Below, piece after piece: positions 36,586 through 45,736 of a DNA stretch of 64,000 nt; positions within the stretch are counted from its first letter, which is position 1, and every line of letters starts with the position of its first letter. The notes beneath the pieces are model-generated. The model had not been told where the DNA came from, ran no database searches, and saw nothing but the letters and a program-made list of their open reading frames with translations. Source of the stretch: Vreelandella lutescens (GTDB lineage: Bacteria > Pseudomonadota > Gammaproteobacteria > Pseudomonadales > Halomonadaceae); NCBI RefSeq assembly GCF_014640815.1, contig NZ_BMHM01000003.1, forward strand, positions 62,001-126,000, read 5' to 3'. The translations under genes were made by a program, and so were the position numbers.

Positions 36586-36695
36586 CCGCTCTGAATCTAT
36601 CGGATCAAGCGGCTAACCGGTTAGCAGTTTTTTCACACCCGTATGCGGTGCCTGGCAATGGATCAGGTGGCGGCATATAGCTTACGAGGCTCAAG
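36586..36695 (+). promoter_or_regulatory. Structured rpmE (L31) leader, possible autoregulatory element
   Basis: The 110-nt leader contains GCTAA-CCGG-TTAGC at 36612-36625 followed by AG and six Ts, which resembles a weak intrinsic terminator, then further pairing around CCTG/CAGG at about 36650-36676 near the ribosome site. L31 leaders are known as autoregulatory RNAs in several bacterial groups, including Gammaproteobacteria; this is a candidate by position and structure only. Confidence 0.4.
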
Positions 36696-36911
36696 ATGAA
36701 ACAAGGTATCCACCCGAATTACAACACGGTCACCGCCAACTGTTCTTGCGGTGCAAGCTTCCAGGTCGGTTCTACCTCTGGTCAGGACTTCTCTCTGGAC
36801 GTGTGCTCCAACTGCCACCCTTTCTACACGGGTAAGCAGAAGCAAGCGACCACTGGTGGCCGCGTAGAGCGCTTCAACAAGCGTTTCGGCGCTGCAGTCA
36901 AGCGCGGCTAA
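36696..36911 (+). CDS. rpmE: 50S ribosomal protein L31, zinc-binding form
   Basis: 71-aa L31 of the C+ type: C16, C18, C37 and C40 form the zinc site. Chain starts [20 protein letters not shown] and ends with a basic tail. A GAGG ribosome site lies ten nt upstream. It has its own promoter, a long structured leader and a strong terminator. As a zinc-containing form it would be the paralogue replaced under zinc limitation in species that also have a C- form. Confidence 0.97.
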   Translation: MKQGIHPNYNTVTANCSCGASFQVGSTSGQDFSLDVCSNCHPFYTGKQKQATTGGRVERFNKRFGAAVKRG

Positions 36912-36956
36912 TCCTAACGGATTTAGCCTATCGCAGGCACACACTGTGCTCTGTGC

Positions 36957-36985
36957 AAAAGCCCACGCCATGGCGTGGGCTTTTT
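36957..36985 (+). terminator. Terminator after rpmE
   Basis: Four As, a perfect inverted repeat GCCCACGCC/GGCGTGGGC with AT centre, and five Ts, 46 nt after the rpmE stop. Confidence 0.92.
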
Positions 36986-37330
36986 GTCCCTAAGGGGCTA
37001 CCCTTTTTATTTGCTTCATTTTATTAGCGCTCCTGCTACCTGAGTGTGTTGCCACTTGCGAACTGCACGTTGCTTAACGTGTTGCTTCTCTAGCGCGGTC
37101 CTTTTCCTGCCTCTTGTTATCTTTTCCACAGGGTGTTTGCGCCAACGGGGTGTGGATAACCTCTGTTGTTCGTATTGGAATTTATTTCCAAAAATACTGC
37201 GCTGCATCAATAAGGAAACCTTTATAGCTGATGGCTGGATGCATAAGTTGCAGCAAATAACGTGGAAAAGTTCCGAAATTGAGGGGAATGTAGCTAAAAC
37301 GGTCGTTTCGTAGGTAAGTTTACTACGTGC
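36986..37330. other. Gene-free region with DnaA-box-like sites
   Basis: No supported gene. It contains a perfect DnaA 9-mer on the minus strand (TGTGGATAA at 37151-37159, the reverse complement of TTATCCACA), a one-mismatch box TTTTCCACA at 37122-37130 facing it, a weaker CGTGGAAAA at 37261-37269, and a TTGGAA-TTTAT-TTCCAA palindrome at 37175-37191. The AT content is higher than that of neighbouring genes. Confidence 0.5.
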
Positions 37331-37359
37331 TTGAGGCGCCTAGGTTTTTTCTATATTCT
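37331..37359 (+). promoter_or_regulatory. Sigma-70-like promoter of maeB
   Basis: TTGAGG (37331-37336), 17-nt spacer, TATTCT (37354-37359), 40 nt before the maeB start codon. Confidence 0.5.
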
Positions 37360-37398
37360 GATACAACTTTTCTACTTTAGGCTGATGAGACCTTAACT

Positions 37399-38670
37399 AT
37401 GACGGATGCAAATAAGCAGGCAGCTTTGGATTATCACGCTAAGCCGATCCCCGGTAAGCTTTCCGTGGAGTTGACCAAGCCCACCGCGACAGCGCGGGAT
37501 TTGGCGCTAGCGTATAGCCCAGGCGTCGCTGAACCGGTTCGCGAAATCGCTCGCGAAGCGGAAAATGCGTACCGTTATACCGGCAAAGGTAACCTAGTCG
37601 CGGTTATTTCAGATGGCAGCGCTATTCTGGGTCTGGGTAACCTTGGCCCGCTGGCCAGTAAGCCGGTGATGGAAGGCAAAGGCGTGCTGTTTAAGTGCTT
37701 TGCGGGCATTAACTCCGTCGATATCGAAGTAGATGCCGAGAACCCGCAGGCGTTTATCGACACCGTTGCCCGTATTGCCGATACCTGGGGCGGCATTAAC
37801 CTGGAAGACATCAAAGCGCCTGAGTGCTTTGAGATCGAAAAAGCGTTGATTGAGCGCTGCAGCATTCCTGTTTTTCACGATGACCAGCACGGCACGGCGA
37901 TTGTGACCGCTGCCGGTATGCTCAACGCGCTGGATATCGCGGGCAAGCGCATCGAAGATGTGAAAATCGTCTGCATGGGCGCAGGGGCGGCTGCTATTGC
38001 CTGCATGCGCCTATTGATCTCTTGTGGTGCCAAGAAAGAGAATTTGGTCATGCTGGATCGTCGCGGCGTCATTCACACTGACCGTGACGGCATCAACGAG
38101 TACAAGGCTGAGTTCGCCCGTGATACCGACATGCGCACGCTGGACGACGCCATCGACGGCGCGGACGTGTTTATCGGCCTTTCTGGCCCGGGCCTGCTCT
38201 CTGCGGATCAGGTGAAGAAAATGGCCGCTGACCCGGTGATTTTCGCCTGCACCAACCCCGACCCGGAAATTCACCCGGACGTAGCCCGCGAAGCGCGCCC
38301 GGATGTGATCATGGCCACCGGCCGTTCGGACTTCCCGAACCAGGTGAACAACGTGCTGGGCTTCCCGTTCATCTTCCGCGGCGCGCTGGATGTACGCGCA
38401 ACGCGCATTAATGAAGCCATGAAGTTGGCCGCTGTTCATGCATTGAAAGACCTGGCCCGTGAGCCGGTGCCCCAGGAAGTGCTGAACGCCTACGAGCGTA
38501 CCGAGATGAGCTTTGGCCGCGAATACATCATTCCCACCCCGGTGGATATCCGCCTGCTGGCGCGTGTGTCATCTGCAGTAGCCCAGGCAGCGGTCGACTC
38601 CGGCGTTGCCCGCAAGCCGTACCCAGCCCACTACCCGCTGAAAACTATTAATGATGTGTATGGTGGGTAA
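37399..38670 (+). CDS. maeB: Malic enzyme (oxaloacetate-decarboxylating malate dehydrogenase)
   Basis: 423-aa short malic enzyme that converts malate to pyruvate and CO2 with NAD(P). The malic N-terminal domain begins with YHAKPIPGKLSVELTKP and LAYSPGVAEP; FHDDQHGTAIV carries the metal-binding aspartates; the Rossmann site is GAGAAAIACMRLL. It lacks the C-terminal phosphotransacetylase-like domain of the long MaeB form. Cofactor preference cannot be read safely. It has its own promoter and terminator. Confidence 0.95.
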   Translation: MTDANKQAALDYHAKPIPGKLSVELTKPTATARDLALAYSPGVAEPVREIAREAENAYRYTGKGNLVAVISDGSAILGLGNLGPLASKPVMEGKGVLFKCFAGINSVDIEVDAENPQAFIDTVARIADTWGGINLEDIKAPECFEIEKALIERCSIPVFHDDQHGTAIVTAAGMLNALDIAGKRIEDVKIVCMGAGAAAIACMRLLISCGAKKENLVMLDRRGVIHTDRDGINEYKAEFARDTDMRTLDDAIDGADVFIGLSGPGLLSADQVKKMAADPVIFACTNPDPEIHPDVAREARPDVIMATGRSDFPNQVNNVLGFPFIFRGALDVRATRINEAMKLAAVHALKDLAREPVPQEVLNAYERTEMSFGREYIIPTPVDIRLLARVSSAVAQAAVDSGVARKPYPAHYPLKTINDVYGG

Positions 38671-38700
38671 TTAGGCCGCTGAGTTCAGAACGACATCATC

Positions 38701-38723
38701 AACGCCCGCTGACTGCGGGCGTT
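38701..38723. terminator. Terminator between convergent maeB and tesB
   Basis: AACGCCCGC, TGACT loop, GCGGGCGTT, followed by GCTGTTTTT. Nine-bp stem. Confidence 0.85.
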
Positions 38724-38746
38724 GCTGTTTTTATCGCTTCAGCGGT

Positions 38747-39568
38747 TCAAGGCTGCGGATAGCGCACCAGCCCCTCTTGCGCCGTCGAGGCGACTAAACG
38801 CCCATCGCGGCGATAAATATGGCCCCGCGCCAAGCCCCGTGCGCCGCCTGTCCAGGGGGAATCGATGGCGTAGAGCAGCCACTCATCCAGCCGTGTATCT
38901 TCGTGCAGCCAAATCGCATGGTCGAGACTGGCAATGCGCAGTTTGGGGTCGGTGTACTTAATGCCGTGGGGAATCAGGCCGGTGGTCAGCAGATTGAAAT
39001 CTGACGCATAAGAGAGCAGGTGACGATGCAGCGCCGGGTCATCCGGTAGCGGCCCACCGGCAAAGCGGAACCACAGGCACTGGCCAGCGGGTGACGCGCT
39101 GTCCGGGTTATCCTTCAAGTGTAAAAACTCGATTGGGTGGCCGGGGAAGCGCGCGTGCTTGGCATCGCCGCTCTCGATAAGCGCTTCCGGCGTGGGCACT
39201 TGTGGCATGGCCCGCTGATGATTGATGCTCTCTTCAGCGCTCTGAAAAGAAGCGCTGCAGAAAAAGATCGGTCGCCCTTTTTGAATGGCGGTGACGCGGC
39301 GAGTGGTAAAACTGCCGCCGTCGCGAATGGTATCGACTTGGTACACCACCGGGCGGTGCGGGTCACCAGGGCGCAAAAAATAGCCGTGCTGGGAGTGCGG
39401 GCGACGCTCATCCGGCACCGTGCGCGCCGCGGCGGCAAGCGCTTGGCCCAGAACCTGGCCGCCATACAGTTGGGGAAAGCCCAAATCTTGGCTCTGGCCG
39501 CGAAATAGCGTCTCTTCAAGAGGCTCAAGCTCTAACAAGTTGACCAGTGACTTCAGCGCGTCGTTCAT
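38747..39568 (-). CDS. tesB: Acyl-CoA thioesterase II
   Basis: 273-aa double hot-dog thioesterase that hydrolyses medium- and long-chain acyl-CoAs. The catalytic triad contexts match TesB: Asp in ASLDHAIWLHED, Ser/Thr in DSPWTGGARGLARG and Gln in ASTAQEGLVRYP. The start at 39568 has AAGGA eight nt upstream; a longer frame to 39619 has no such site. It is divergent from tadA. Confidence 0.95.
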   Translation of the reverse strand: MNDALKSLVNLLELEPLEETLFRGQSQDLGFPQLYGGQVLGQALAAAARTVPDERRPHSQHGYFLRPGDPHRPVVYQVDTIRDGGSFTTRRVTAIQKGRPIFFCSASFQSAEESINHQRAMPQVPTPEALIESGDAKHARFPGHPIEFLHLKDNPDSASPAGQCLWFRFAGGPLPDDPALHRHLLSYASDFNLLTTGLIPHGIKYTDPKLRIASLDHAIWLHEDTRLDEWLLYAIDSPWTGGARGLARGHIYRRDGRLVASTAQEGLVRYPQP

Positions 39569-39676
39569 TCTCTGTATCCTTGGTGCTGTCTGTTTTCCCG
39601 CCGATGATTGCAAGCGCACCCAGTGCGGCCATCACGCTATTAAAACGATCGTTTTGCTACCTTAGCGGAGTTTGCC

Positions 39677-40132
39677 TTGTTACGCAGCGATGAATTTTAC
39701 ATGCACCGTGCCATGGACCAAGCGCACCTGGCGTTTGCCGCTGGCGAAGTGCCTGTGGGGGCCGTGGTAGTCGATGCCCATGGCGAGGTAGTTGGCGCAG
39801 GCCATAATGCGCCGCTGGCAAGCTGCGACCCCAGCGGGCATGCCGAAGTGCGTGCCCTGCGCGAGGCGGGGCAGCGGCTGGGCAACTACCGTTTAGAAGG
39901 CTGCACGCTGTTTGTGACGCTAGAGCCTTGCATGATGTGCGCAGGCACCATGGTGCATGCCCGTATTGCCCGACTGGTGTATGGCGCGGCCGAGCCGCGC
40001 ACCGGTATGGTGGAATCAAAAGCGAATCTGCTTGCCCAGCCCTGGTTCAATCACCAGATAGAGATTACGGGCGGCGTGCTAGCGGCACCTGCCAAAAGGC
40101 TACTCAAGCAGTTTTTTGCCGAGAAGCGTTAG
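39677..40132 (+). CDS. tadA: tRNA(adenosine-34) deaminase
   Basis: 151-aa zinc deaminase that makes inosine at the wobble position of tRNA-Arg(ACG). Zinc motifs are intact: HAEVRAL (ligand His and proton-shuttle Glu) and PCMMCAG (two Cys ligands). The start is TTG 39677 with CGGAG seven nt upstream, which keeps the conserved FYMHRAMDQAHLAF helix; ATG 39701 would trim into it. It converges on mltF with 5 nt between. Confidence 0.94.
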   Translation: MLRSDEFYMHRAMDQAHLAFAAGEVPVGAVVVDAHGEVVGAGHNAPLASCDPSGHAEVRALREAGQRLGNYRLEGCTLFVTLEPCMMCAGTMVHARIARLVYGAAEPRTGMVESKANLLAQPWFNHQIEITGGVLAAPAKRLLKQFFAEKR

Positions 40133-40137
40133 CGCGG

Positions 40138-41604
40138 CTACTGCTCAATCGGTGGAATAATATCGAACAGCAGGAGCGGCTCTTCGCTGGTGGGCGTTTG
40201 TTCTAGTTGGAAGAACTGCTGTCGACTGCGCTCCACGTACTCAATCATCTCGTAGTAGCGACGAATATTACGCACATAGATCACCGGCTCGCCGCCACGG
40301 GCATAGCCGTGACGGGTCTGGCTATGCCACTCACGCTGCTGTAATAGCGGTAGCGCTGCTCGCACATCCTGCCAGTTATCCGGGTCGCCGCCACGCATCT
40401 CGGCAATTTTACGCGCATCATAAAGATGCCCAAGCCCTACGTTATAAGCCGCCATGGCCATATAAAGGCGGTCATCCCCGGTGATGCTTTCCGGTAGGCG
40501 GTCCTTAATACTGCGCAGATAGCGCGCACCACCATCAATGCTTTGTGCGGCGTCGGTACGGTCGGCTACGCCCATTTCGCTGGCGGTGGGGTTAGTCAAC
40601 ATCATCAGGCCGCGCACGCCAGTGGGGGAGACGGCCGTTGGGTCCCAGTGCGACTCCTGATAGCCCACAGCGGCCAGCAGCTTCCAATCAAAACCAGTGT
40701 CACGGGCAGCCTGCTTAAATAGCTCGGTATAGTTGGGCAGGCGCTCATCGAGGTGGGCAAGAAACGTGCGTGTACCTACGTACTCAAGGTAGTCGTCGTG
40801 GCCAAAATAGCGGCTCACAAGCTGCTCCAGCGTGCCGTTTTCCTGAAGTCCCTGCAAAAACCGGTTAGCAGCCTCTAATAGCCCCAGCCCACGGCCGCTG
40901 GGCACTGCCCAGGCTAAAGAGAGCGGCTCACCTAAGAAGAATCCGCGTTCGACGTTAGGAAAAAATAGCCGGTTTAAGCGGAACTGGTGATCAAAAATAA
41001 TCGCTGCGTCTAATATACCGCTCTCTACCCGGGCCAGCAGCTCAGCGACTTCCAGCTCGTGAGACTCCTTCCAGGTGAGGTTGGGGTAGTCACGCTGTAG
41101 CACTAACAGCGCTTGGCTGGTGCCCGCTTCACTCAGCGTGCCAAGCTCCAGGCCGACGAGATCAGCGGGTTCATCAATGCCGTTAAGTCCTCGGCGATAT
41201 ACCACCAGCGGCTGCATTTGAATAATGGAGCGGGTGTAGTGAATGCCGGGTGAATCGGCCAGCAGTGGCAGGGCGGCGGCACCTAGGTCCCCCTGTGCGC
41301 GCACAGCGGGAAGTACGCTCTCTGGATGATGGCTTGCATTGAGATTGAGGCTAACGCCCAGATAGTCCGCAAAGCGGTGCATTAGCTCATACTCAAAGCC
41401 GGTAGGCCCTTGTCGGCCTTCATAATAGGTGGTGGGCGTATTACGGGTATGGATCGTGATGAACTCTTTGGCGTTAATCTGCGCTAAATGTTCACCGCTT
41501 GGTATCGACGCGCTGCGCGGCACCAAAATAAGGAAAAGTGTCGCGATCATCGCGAAATACGCCCGGTAAGAGGCGATAAAATGTTGGTAAATCAATGTCG
41601 GCAT
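40138..41604 (-). CDS. mltF: Membrane-bound lytic murein transglycosylase F
   Basis: 488-aa two-domain enzyme: N-terminal hydrophobic signal (about 15-33), a solute-binding-like regulatory domain (about 45-285) and a C-terminal lysozyme-like SLT domain from about 290, with the catalytic Glu in GYQESHWDPTA and the family segment SPTGVRGLMML. It cleaves peptidoglycan with formation of 1,6-anhydro-muropeptides, products recycled by AmpD encoded later in the window. It is divergent from purL with 176 nt between, in which I see no convincing PurR box. Confidence 0.95.
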   Translation of the reverse strand: MPTLIYQHFIASYRAYFAMIATLFLILVPRSASIPSGEHLAQINAKEFITIHTRNTPTTYYEGRQGPTGFEYELMHRFADYLGVSLNLNASHHPESVLPAVRAQGDLGAAALPLLADSPGIHYTRSIIQMQPLVVYRRGLNGIDEPADLVGLELGTLSEAGTSQALLVLQRDYPNLTWKESHELEVAELLARVESGILDAAIIFDHQFRLNRLFFPNVERGFFLGEPLSLAWAVPSGRGLGLLEAANRFLQGLQENGTLEQLVSRYFGHDDYLEYVGTRTFLAHLDERLPNYTELFKQAARDTGFDWKLLAAVGYQESHWDPTAVSPTGVRGLMMLTNPTASEMGVADRTDAAQSIDGGARYLRSIKDRLPESITGDDRLYMAMAAYNVGLGHLYDARKIAEMRGGDPDNWQDVRAALPLLQQREWHSQTRHGYARGGEPVIYVRNIRRYYEMIEYVERSRQQFFQLEQTPTSEEPLLLFDIIPPIEQ

Positions 41605-41780
41605 GGTGGCTTGTCAACATGGAACAGTCTGCCACGATACCCAGCCTGATAGACGCTGTCACCTTGTTGATTTCGTGTGACCGCCGCTTTCCAGTATCAT
41701 AGGGCTTAGTCCGTGTGATGGTCGCTTTGCGGCCCGGTGATTTCCTGCTCGAACTCTTCCTGCTTTAGAGGCTCCCAGAT

Positions 41781-44700
41781 ATGCTCGAACTGCGAGGCGC
41801 ACCCGCCCTTTCTGCCTTCCGCCATGAACGGCTGTTAACGGTGTTGCGTGACCGTGTTCCGGAGGTGGAGGCGCTGTCTGCCCATTACGTCCACTTCATT
41901 GACCACCACGAAGAGCTTGATCAGTCCGCCCAGGAGCGGTTGGTAAAACTGCTGGAGTACGGCAACCGCGAGCATCAAGAGAGCCCTGATAACGCTCAGC
42001 GCTTTCTGGTCGTCCCGCGCTTAGGCACCCAGTCACCGTGGTCCTCTAAAGCAACCGATATTGCCCATAACTGTGGGCTGCTTCAGGTCAGCCGCATTGA
42101 GCGCGGTATCGATTACCGTGTCGGGCTGCGCGGTACGCCCAGCGCTGAACAGCTGGAGACGATTAGCGCGCTGCTCCACGACCGCATGACGGAAAACGTG
42201 TTGGCCGATGTCGCAGAGGCTGCCAAGCTCTTCGCCCACCACTCGCCGGCCCCTCTGGGCAGCGTGGATATTCTGGAAGGCGGGCGCGATGCTCTCGTTA
42301 ACGCTAACCGTGAACTTGGCCTTGCGCTGGCAGATGATGAAATCGACTACCTCGTTGCGGCGTTTATTGAGCTAGGCCGCAACCCAAGCGACGTGGAGCT
42401 GATGATGTTCGCCCAGGCGAACTCAGAGCACTGCCGCCATAAAATCTTCAATGCGGACTGGATCATCGATGGCGAGGCCCAGAGCCACTCGCTGTTCAAG
42501 ATGATTAAAAACACCTTCGCGACCTCTCCGGATAACGTGCTTTCCGCCTATAGCGATAACGCGGCGGTCATCAAAGGCAGCCACGGCGGACGCTTCTTCC
42601 CCACGCCGCTTACCGGTGCCGAAGGCGAGCGCGCCAGCTACGACGCTCACCAAGAGCCAATCCACATTCTCATGAAGGTGGAAACCCACAACCACCCCAC
42701 GGCAATTGCGCCGTTCCCGGGTGCTGCGACGGGCTCCGGCGGTGAGATTCGTGACGAAGGCGCGACCGGCATTGGCGGTAAGCCGAAGGCAGGCCTGTCC
42801 GGTTTTACCGTGTCTAACCTGCGCATTCCTGAATTTGTCCAGCCCTGGGAAGCCTTCGACTACGGCAAGCCCGAGCGTATGCAGTCCGCGCTGAATATCA
42901 TGTTGGATGGCCCGATTGGCGGTGCCGCGTTCAACAACGAGTTTGGTCGCCCTAACCTGACCGGCTACTTCCGCACCTACGAGCAGGATGCGCTAAGCGA
43001 AGGCGGCATCGAGCGTCGCGGCTACCACAAGCCGATTATGATTGCCGGTGGTTACGGCAATATCCGCGCTCAGCACGTACAAAAAGGCGAGATTCCGGTC
43101 GGCGGCAAGCTAATCGTGATGGGCGGCCCGGCGATGTTGATTGGCCTGGGTGGCGGCGCGGCCTCCAGCATGGCGTCCGGCGAGTCTAGTGCGGATCTGG
43201 ATTTCGCCTCTGTTCAGCGGGAGAACCCGGAAATCGAGCGTCGTGCCCAAGAAGTCATCGACCGCTGCTGGGCGCTGGGCGACAACAACCCCATTCGCTT
43301 TATTCACGACGTGGGGGCAGGCGGGCTGTCTAACGCCCTGCCGGAGCTGGTTAAAGATGGCAACCGTGGCGGCCTGTTTAACCTGCGCGCGGTGCCCAAC
43401 GCCGAGCCCGGCATGAGCCCGCTGGAAATCTGGTGTAACGAAGCTCAGGAGCGCTACGTACTGGCAGTGGCCCCTGACGATTTGGACACCTTCGACGCGC
43501 TGTGTAAGCGCGAGCGCTGCCCCTACGCGGTGGTGGGCGAAGCCCAGGCGGAGCATCACCTGGAAGTGCGCGACGGCCACTTTGAGACCAAACCGGTCGA
43601 TCTGCCCATGAGCGTGCTGTTTGGCAAGCCGCCGAAGATGACTCGTTCGTTTGAGCGCCAGACCCCTGAGCTGTCGGGCGTGATGCTGGATAACCTGGAC
43701 CTGCGCGAAGCGATGGATCGGGTGCTGCGTCTGCCTACGGTGGCCTCGAAAAGCTTCCTGATTACCATTGGCGACCGTTCCATCACCGGCCAAGTGGCTC
43801 GTGATCAGATGGTCGGGCCCTGGCAGGTGCCGGTGGCCGACGTAGCGGTCACCACCGCGAGTTTCGACACCCACGCCGGTGAAGCCATGGCGATGGGCGA
43901 ACGCCCGCCGGTGGCGCTGATTAACCCTGCCGCCAGCGCGCGTTTAGCGGTGGCGGAAGCCATTACTAACCTCGCGGCTGCGCCGATTGCCAAGCTGTCG
44001 GATATCAAGCTCTCCGCTAACTGGATGAGCGCGGCTGATCACCCCGGTGAAAACCAGGCGCTGTATGACGCGGTTCATGCCGTTGGTATGGAGCTATGCC
44101 CGGCGCTGGGTATTGCCGTGCCGGTGGGCAAGGACTCCATGTCCATGCGCACCGCGTGGCAAGAGGGCGACGATACTGACGAGAAGAGCATTACCTCGCC
44201 GCTGTCGCTGGTGGTGACCGGTTTTGCGCCGGTGACCGACGCGCTGGCGACGCTCACCCCGCAGATCAATCTGGAGCAAGACGAGTCTGATCTGATTTTG
44301 ATCGACCTGGGTAACGGCCAGAACCGTTTAGGCGGCTCGGCGCTGGCGCAGGTGTATGGTCAGGTGGGTGACGCCTGCCCAGATGTGGACGACCCGGAAG
44401 ATCTGAAAGCGTTTTTTGAAGTGATCCAAGGCCTGAATCGCGACGGCAAGCTGCTGGCCTACCACGACCGCAGCGACGGCGGCCTGCTGGTCACCCTGTT
44501 GGAAATGGCGTTTGCAGGGCACGCAGGGCTTGAGATCAAGCTTGATTGGCTGATCGATGAGCCGGTAGAAGCCTTTAACGCGCTGTTCTCCGAAGAGCTG
44601 GGCGCGGTGATTCAGGTCAATCGTCAGCACACCGAAGAGGTGCTGACCCAGTTCGCCATGGCGGGTATTGAAACCTGCGGCGTGATTGCTCGCCCGCGTT

Positions 44701-45707
44701 ACGACGACCAAGTGCGGGTGACGCTGTTTGAAGAGCCGCTGCTGGAAACCACCCGCCAGCTAACCCAGCGCACCTGGGCAGAAACCAGCTACCGCATGCA
44801 GGCGCTGCGGGATAACCCGGAGTGTGCGAAGAACGAGTTCGACAACTTGCTCGACGTTCGCGACCCGGGCCTCAGCGCCGCGCCGACCTTCGATATCAAC
44901 GACGATATCAGCGCGCCCTATATCAACACCGCGAAACCGGCGGTGGCCGTGCTGCGTGAGCAGGGCGTTAACGGTCAGATAGAGATGGCCTGGGCCTTCC
45001 ACAAAGCGGGCTTCGACGCGGTGGATGTGCACATGAGCGACATCCTCGAAGGCCGTGTCTCGCTGGAGGAGTTCAAAGGCTTAGTGGCCTGTGGCGGTTT
45101 CTCCTACGGCGATGTACTCGGCGCAGGCGGCGGCTGGGCGAAATCGGTACTGTTCAACGAGCGCGCCCGCGAGCAGTTTGCCGCGTTTTTCACCCGTGAC
45201 GACAGCTTCTCGCTGGGTGTGTGCAACGGCTGTCAGATGCTCTCCCAGCTCAAAACGCTGATCCCCGGTGCAGAAAACTGGCCTGCGTTTGTGCGCAACG
45301 AGTCGGAGCAGTTCGAGGCTCGAGTGGCCATGGTACGCGTCGAGAAAAGCCCCTCGATTCTGCTGGCAGGCATGGAAGGCTCAACGCTGCCCATCGCCGT
45401 GGCGCATGGAGAAGGCCGCGCCGAGTTCCGCGACACGGCGCACCTGCGCAGCATGCAGTCGAGCAGCCAAATTGCCCTGCGCTACATCGACAACTACGGC
45501 CAGGTGACCACTCGCTACCCGGCCAACCCCAACGGCTCGCCGTCAGGCATCACTGGCCTGACCACGCCGGATGGCCGGGTGACGATCATGATGCCTCACC
45601 CCGAGCGGGTGACCCGTGCGGTCACTAACTCCTGGCGTCCGGCGGAGTGGACCGACGATGGCGCTTGGCTACGCCTGTTCCGCAATGCGCGGGTATGGCT
45701 GGGCTAA
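41781..45707 (+). CDS. purL: Phosphoribosylformylglycinamidine synthase, single-chain type
   Basis: 1308-aa large PurL that makes FGAM from FGAR, ATP and glutamine in purine synthesis. It has the N-terminal PurS-like region, duplicated AIRS-like synthetase halves ([37 protein letters not shown]) and a C-terminal class I amidotransferase domain whose nucleophile is C1148 in GVCNGCQML, with a late HPE motif (PHPER). Full length and intact. The other purine gene in the window, purC, is 12 kb away. Confidence 0.97.
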   Translation: MLELRGAPALSAFRHERLLTVLRDRVPEVEALSAHYVHFIDHHEELDQSAQERLVKLLEYGNREHQESPDNAQRFLVVPRLGTQSPWSSKATDIAHNCGLLQVSRIERGIDYRVGLRGTPSAEQLETISALLHDRMTENVLADVAEAAKLFAHHSPAPLGSVDILEGGRDALVNANRELGLALADDEIDYLVAAFIELGRNPSDVELMMFAQANSEHCRHKIFNADWIIDGEAQSHSLFKMIKNTFATSPDNVLSAYSDNAAVIKGSHGGRFFPTPLTGAEGERASYDAHQEPIHILMKVETHNHPTAIAPFPGAATGSGGEIRDEGATGIGGKPKAGLSGFTVSNLRIPEFVQPWEAFDYGKPERMQSALNIMLDGPIGGAAFNNEFGRPNLTGYFRTYEQDALSEGGIERRGYHKPIMIAGGYGNIRAQHVQKGEIPVGGKLIVMGGPAMLIGLGGGAASSMASGESSADLDFASVQRENPEIERRAQEVIDRCWALGDNNPIRFIHDVGAGGLSNALPELVKDGNRGGLFNLRAVPNAEPGMSPLEIWCNEAQERYVLAVAPDDLDTFDALCKRERCPYAVVGEAQAEHHLEVRDGHFETKPVDLPMSVLFGKPPKMTRSFERQTPELSGVMLDNLDLREAMDRVLRLPTVASKSFLITIGDRSITGQVARDQMVGPWQVPVADVAVTTASFDTHAGEAMAMGERPPVALINPAASARLAVAEAITNLAAAPIAKLSDIKLSANWMSAADHPGENQALYDAVHAVGMELCPALGIAVPVGKDSMSMRTAWQEGDDTDEKSITSPLSLVVTGFAPVTDALATLTPQINLEQDESDLILIDLGNGQNRLGGSALAQVYGQVGDACPDVDDPEDLKAFFEVIQGLNRDGKLLAYHDRSDGGLLVTLLEMAFAGHAGLEIKLDWLIDEPVEAFNALFSEELGAVIQVNRQHTEEVLTQFAMAGIETCGVIARPRYDDQVRVTLFEEPLLETTRQLTQRTWAETSYRMQALRDNPECAKNEFDNLLDVRDPGLSAAPTFDINDDISAPYINTAKPAVAVLREQGVNGQIEMAWAFHKAGFDAVDVHMSDILEGRVSLEEFKGLVACGGFSYGDVLGAGGGWAKSVLFNERAREQFAAFFTRDDSFSLGVCNGCQMLSQLKTLIPGAENWPAFVRNESEQFEARVAMVRVEKSPSILLAGMEGSTLPIAVAHGEGRAEFRDTAHLRSMQSSSQIALRYIDNYGQVTTRYPANPNGSPSGITGLTTPDGRVTIMMPHPERVTRAVTNSWRPAEWTDDGAWLRLFRNARVWLG

Positions 45708-45736
45708 CGTTATGTGACCAACCCGAAAGGTGATGG

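Noticed and set aside
37044..37313. 89-aa open frame between rpmE and maeB
   Set aside because: Cys-rich, odd composition, no ribosome site and it runs through DnaA-box-like and palindromic sites; not convincing as a gene.
41605..41780. Possible PurR box upstream of purL
   Set aside because: No 16-mer close to the PurR consensus could be found in either orientation.
43110..43874. 254-aa open frame on the minus strand opposite purL
   Set aside because: Shadow of purL with atypical composition rich in His, Arg and Gln and no recognised domain.
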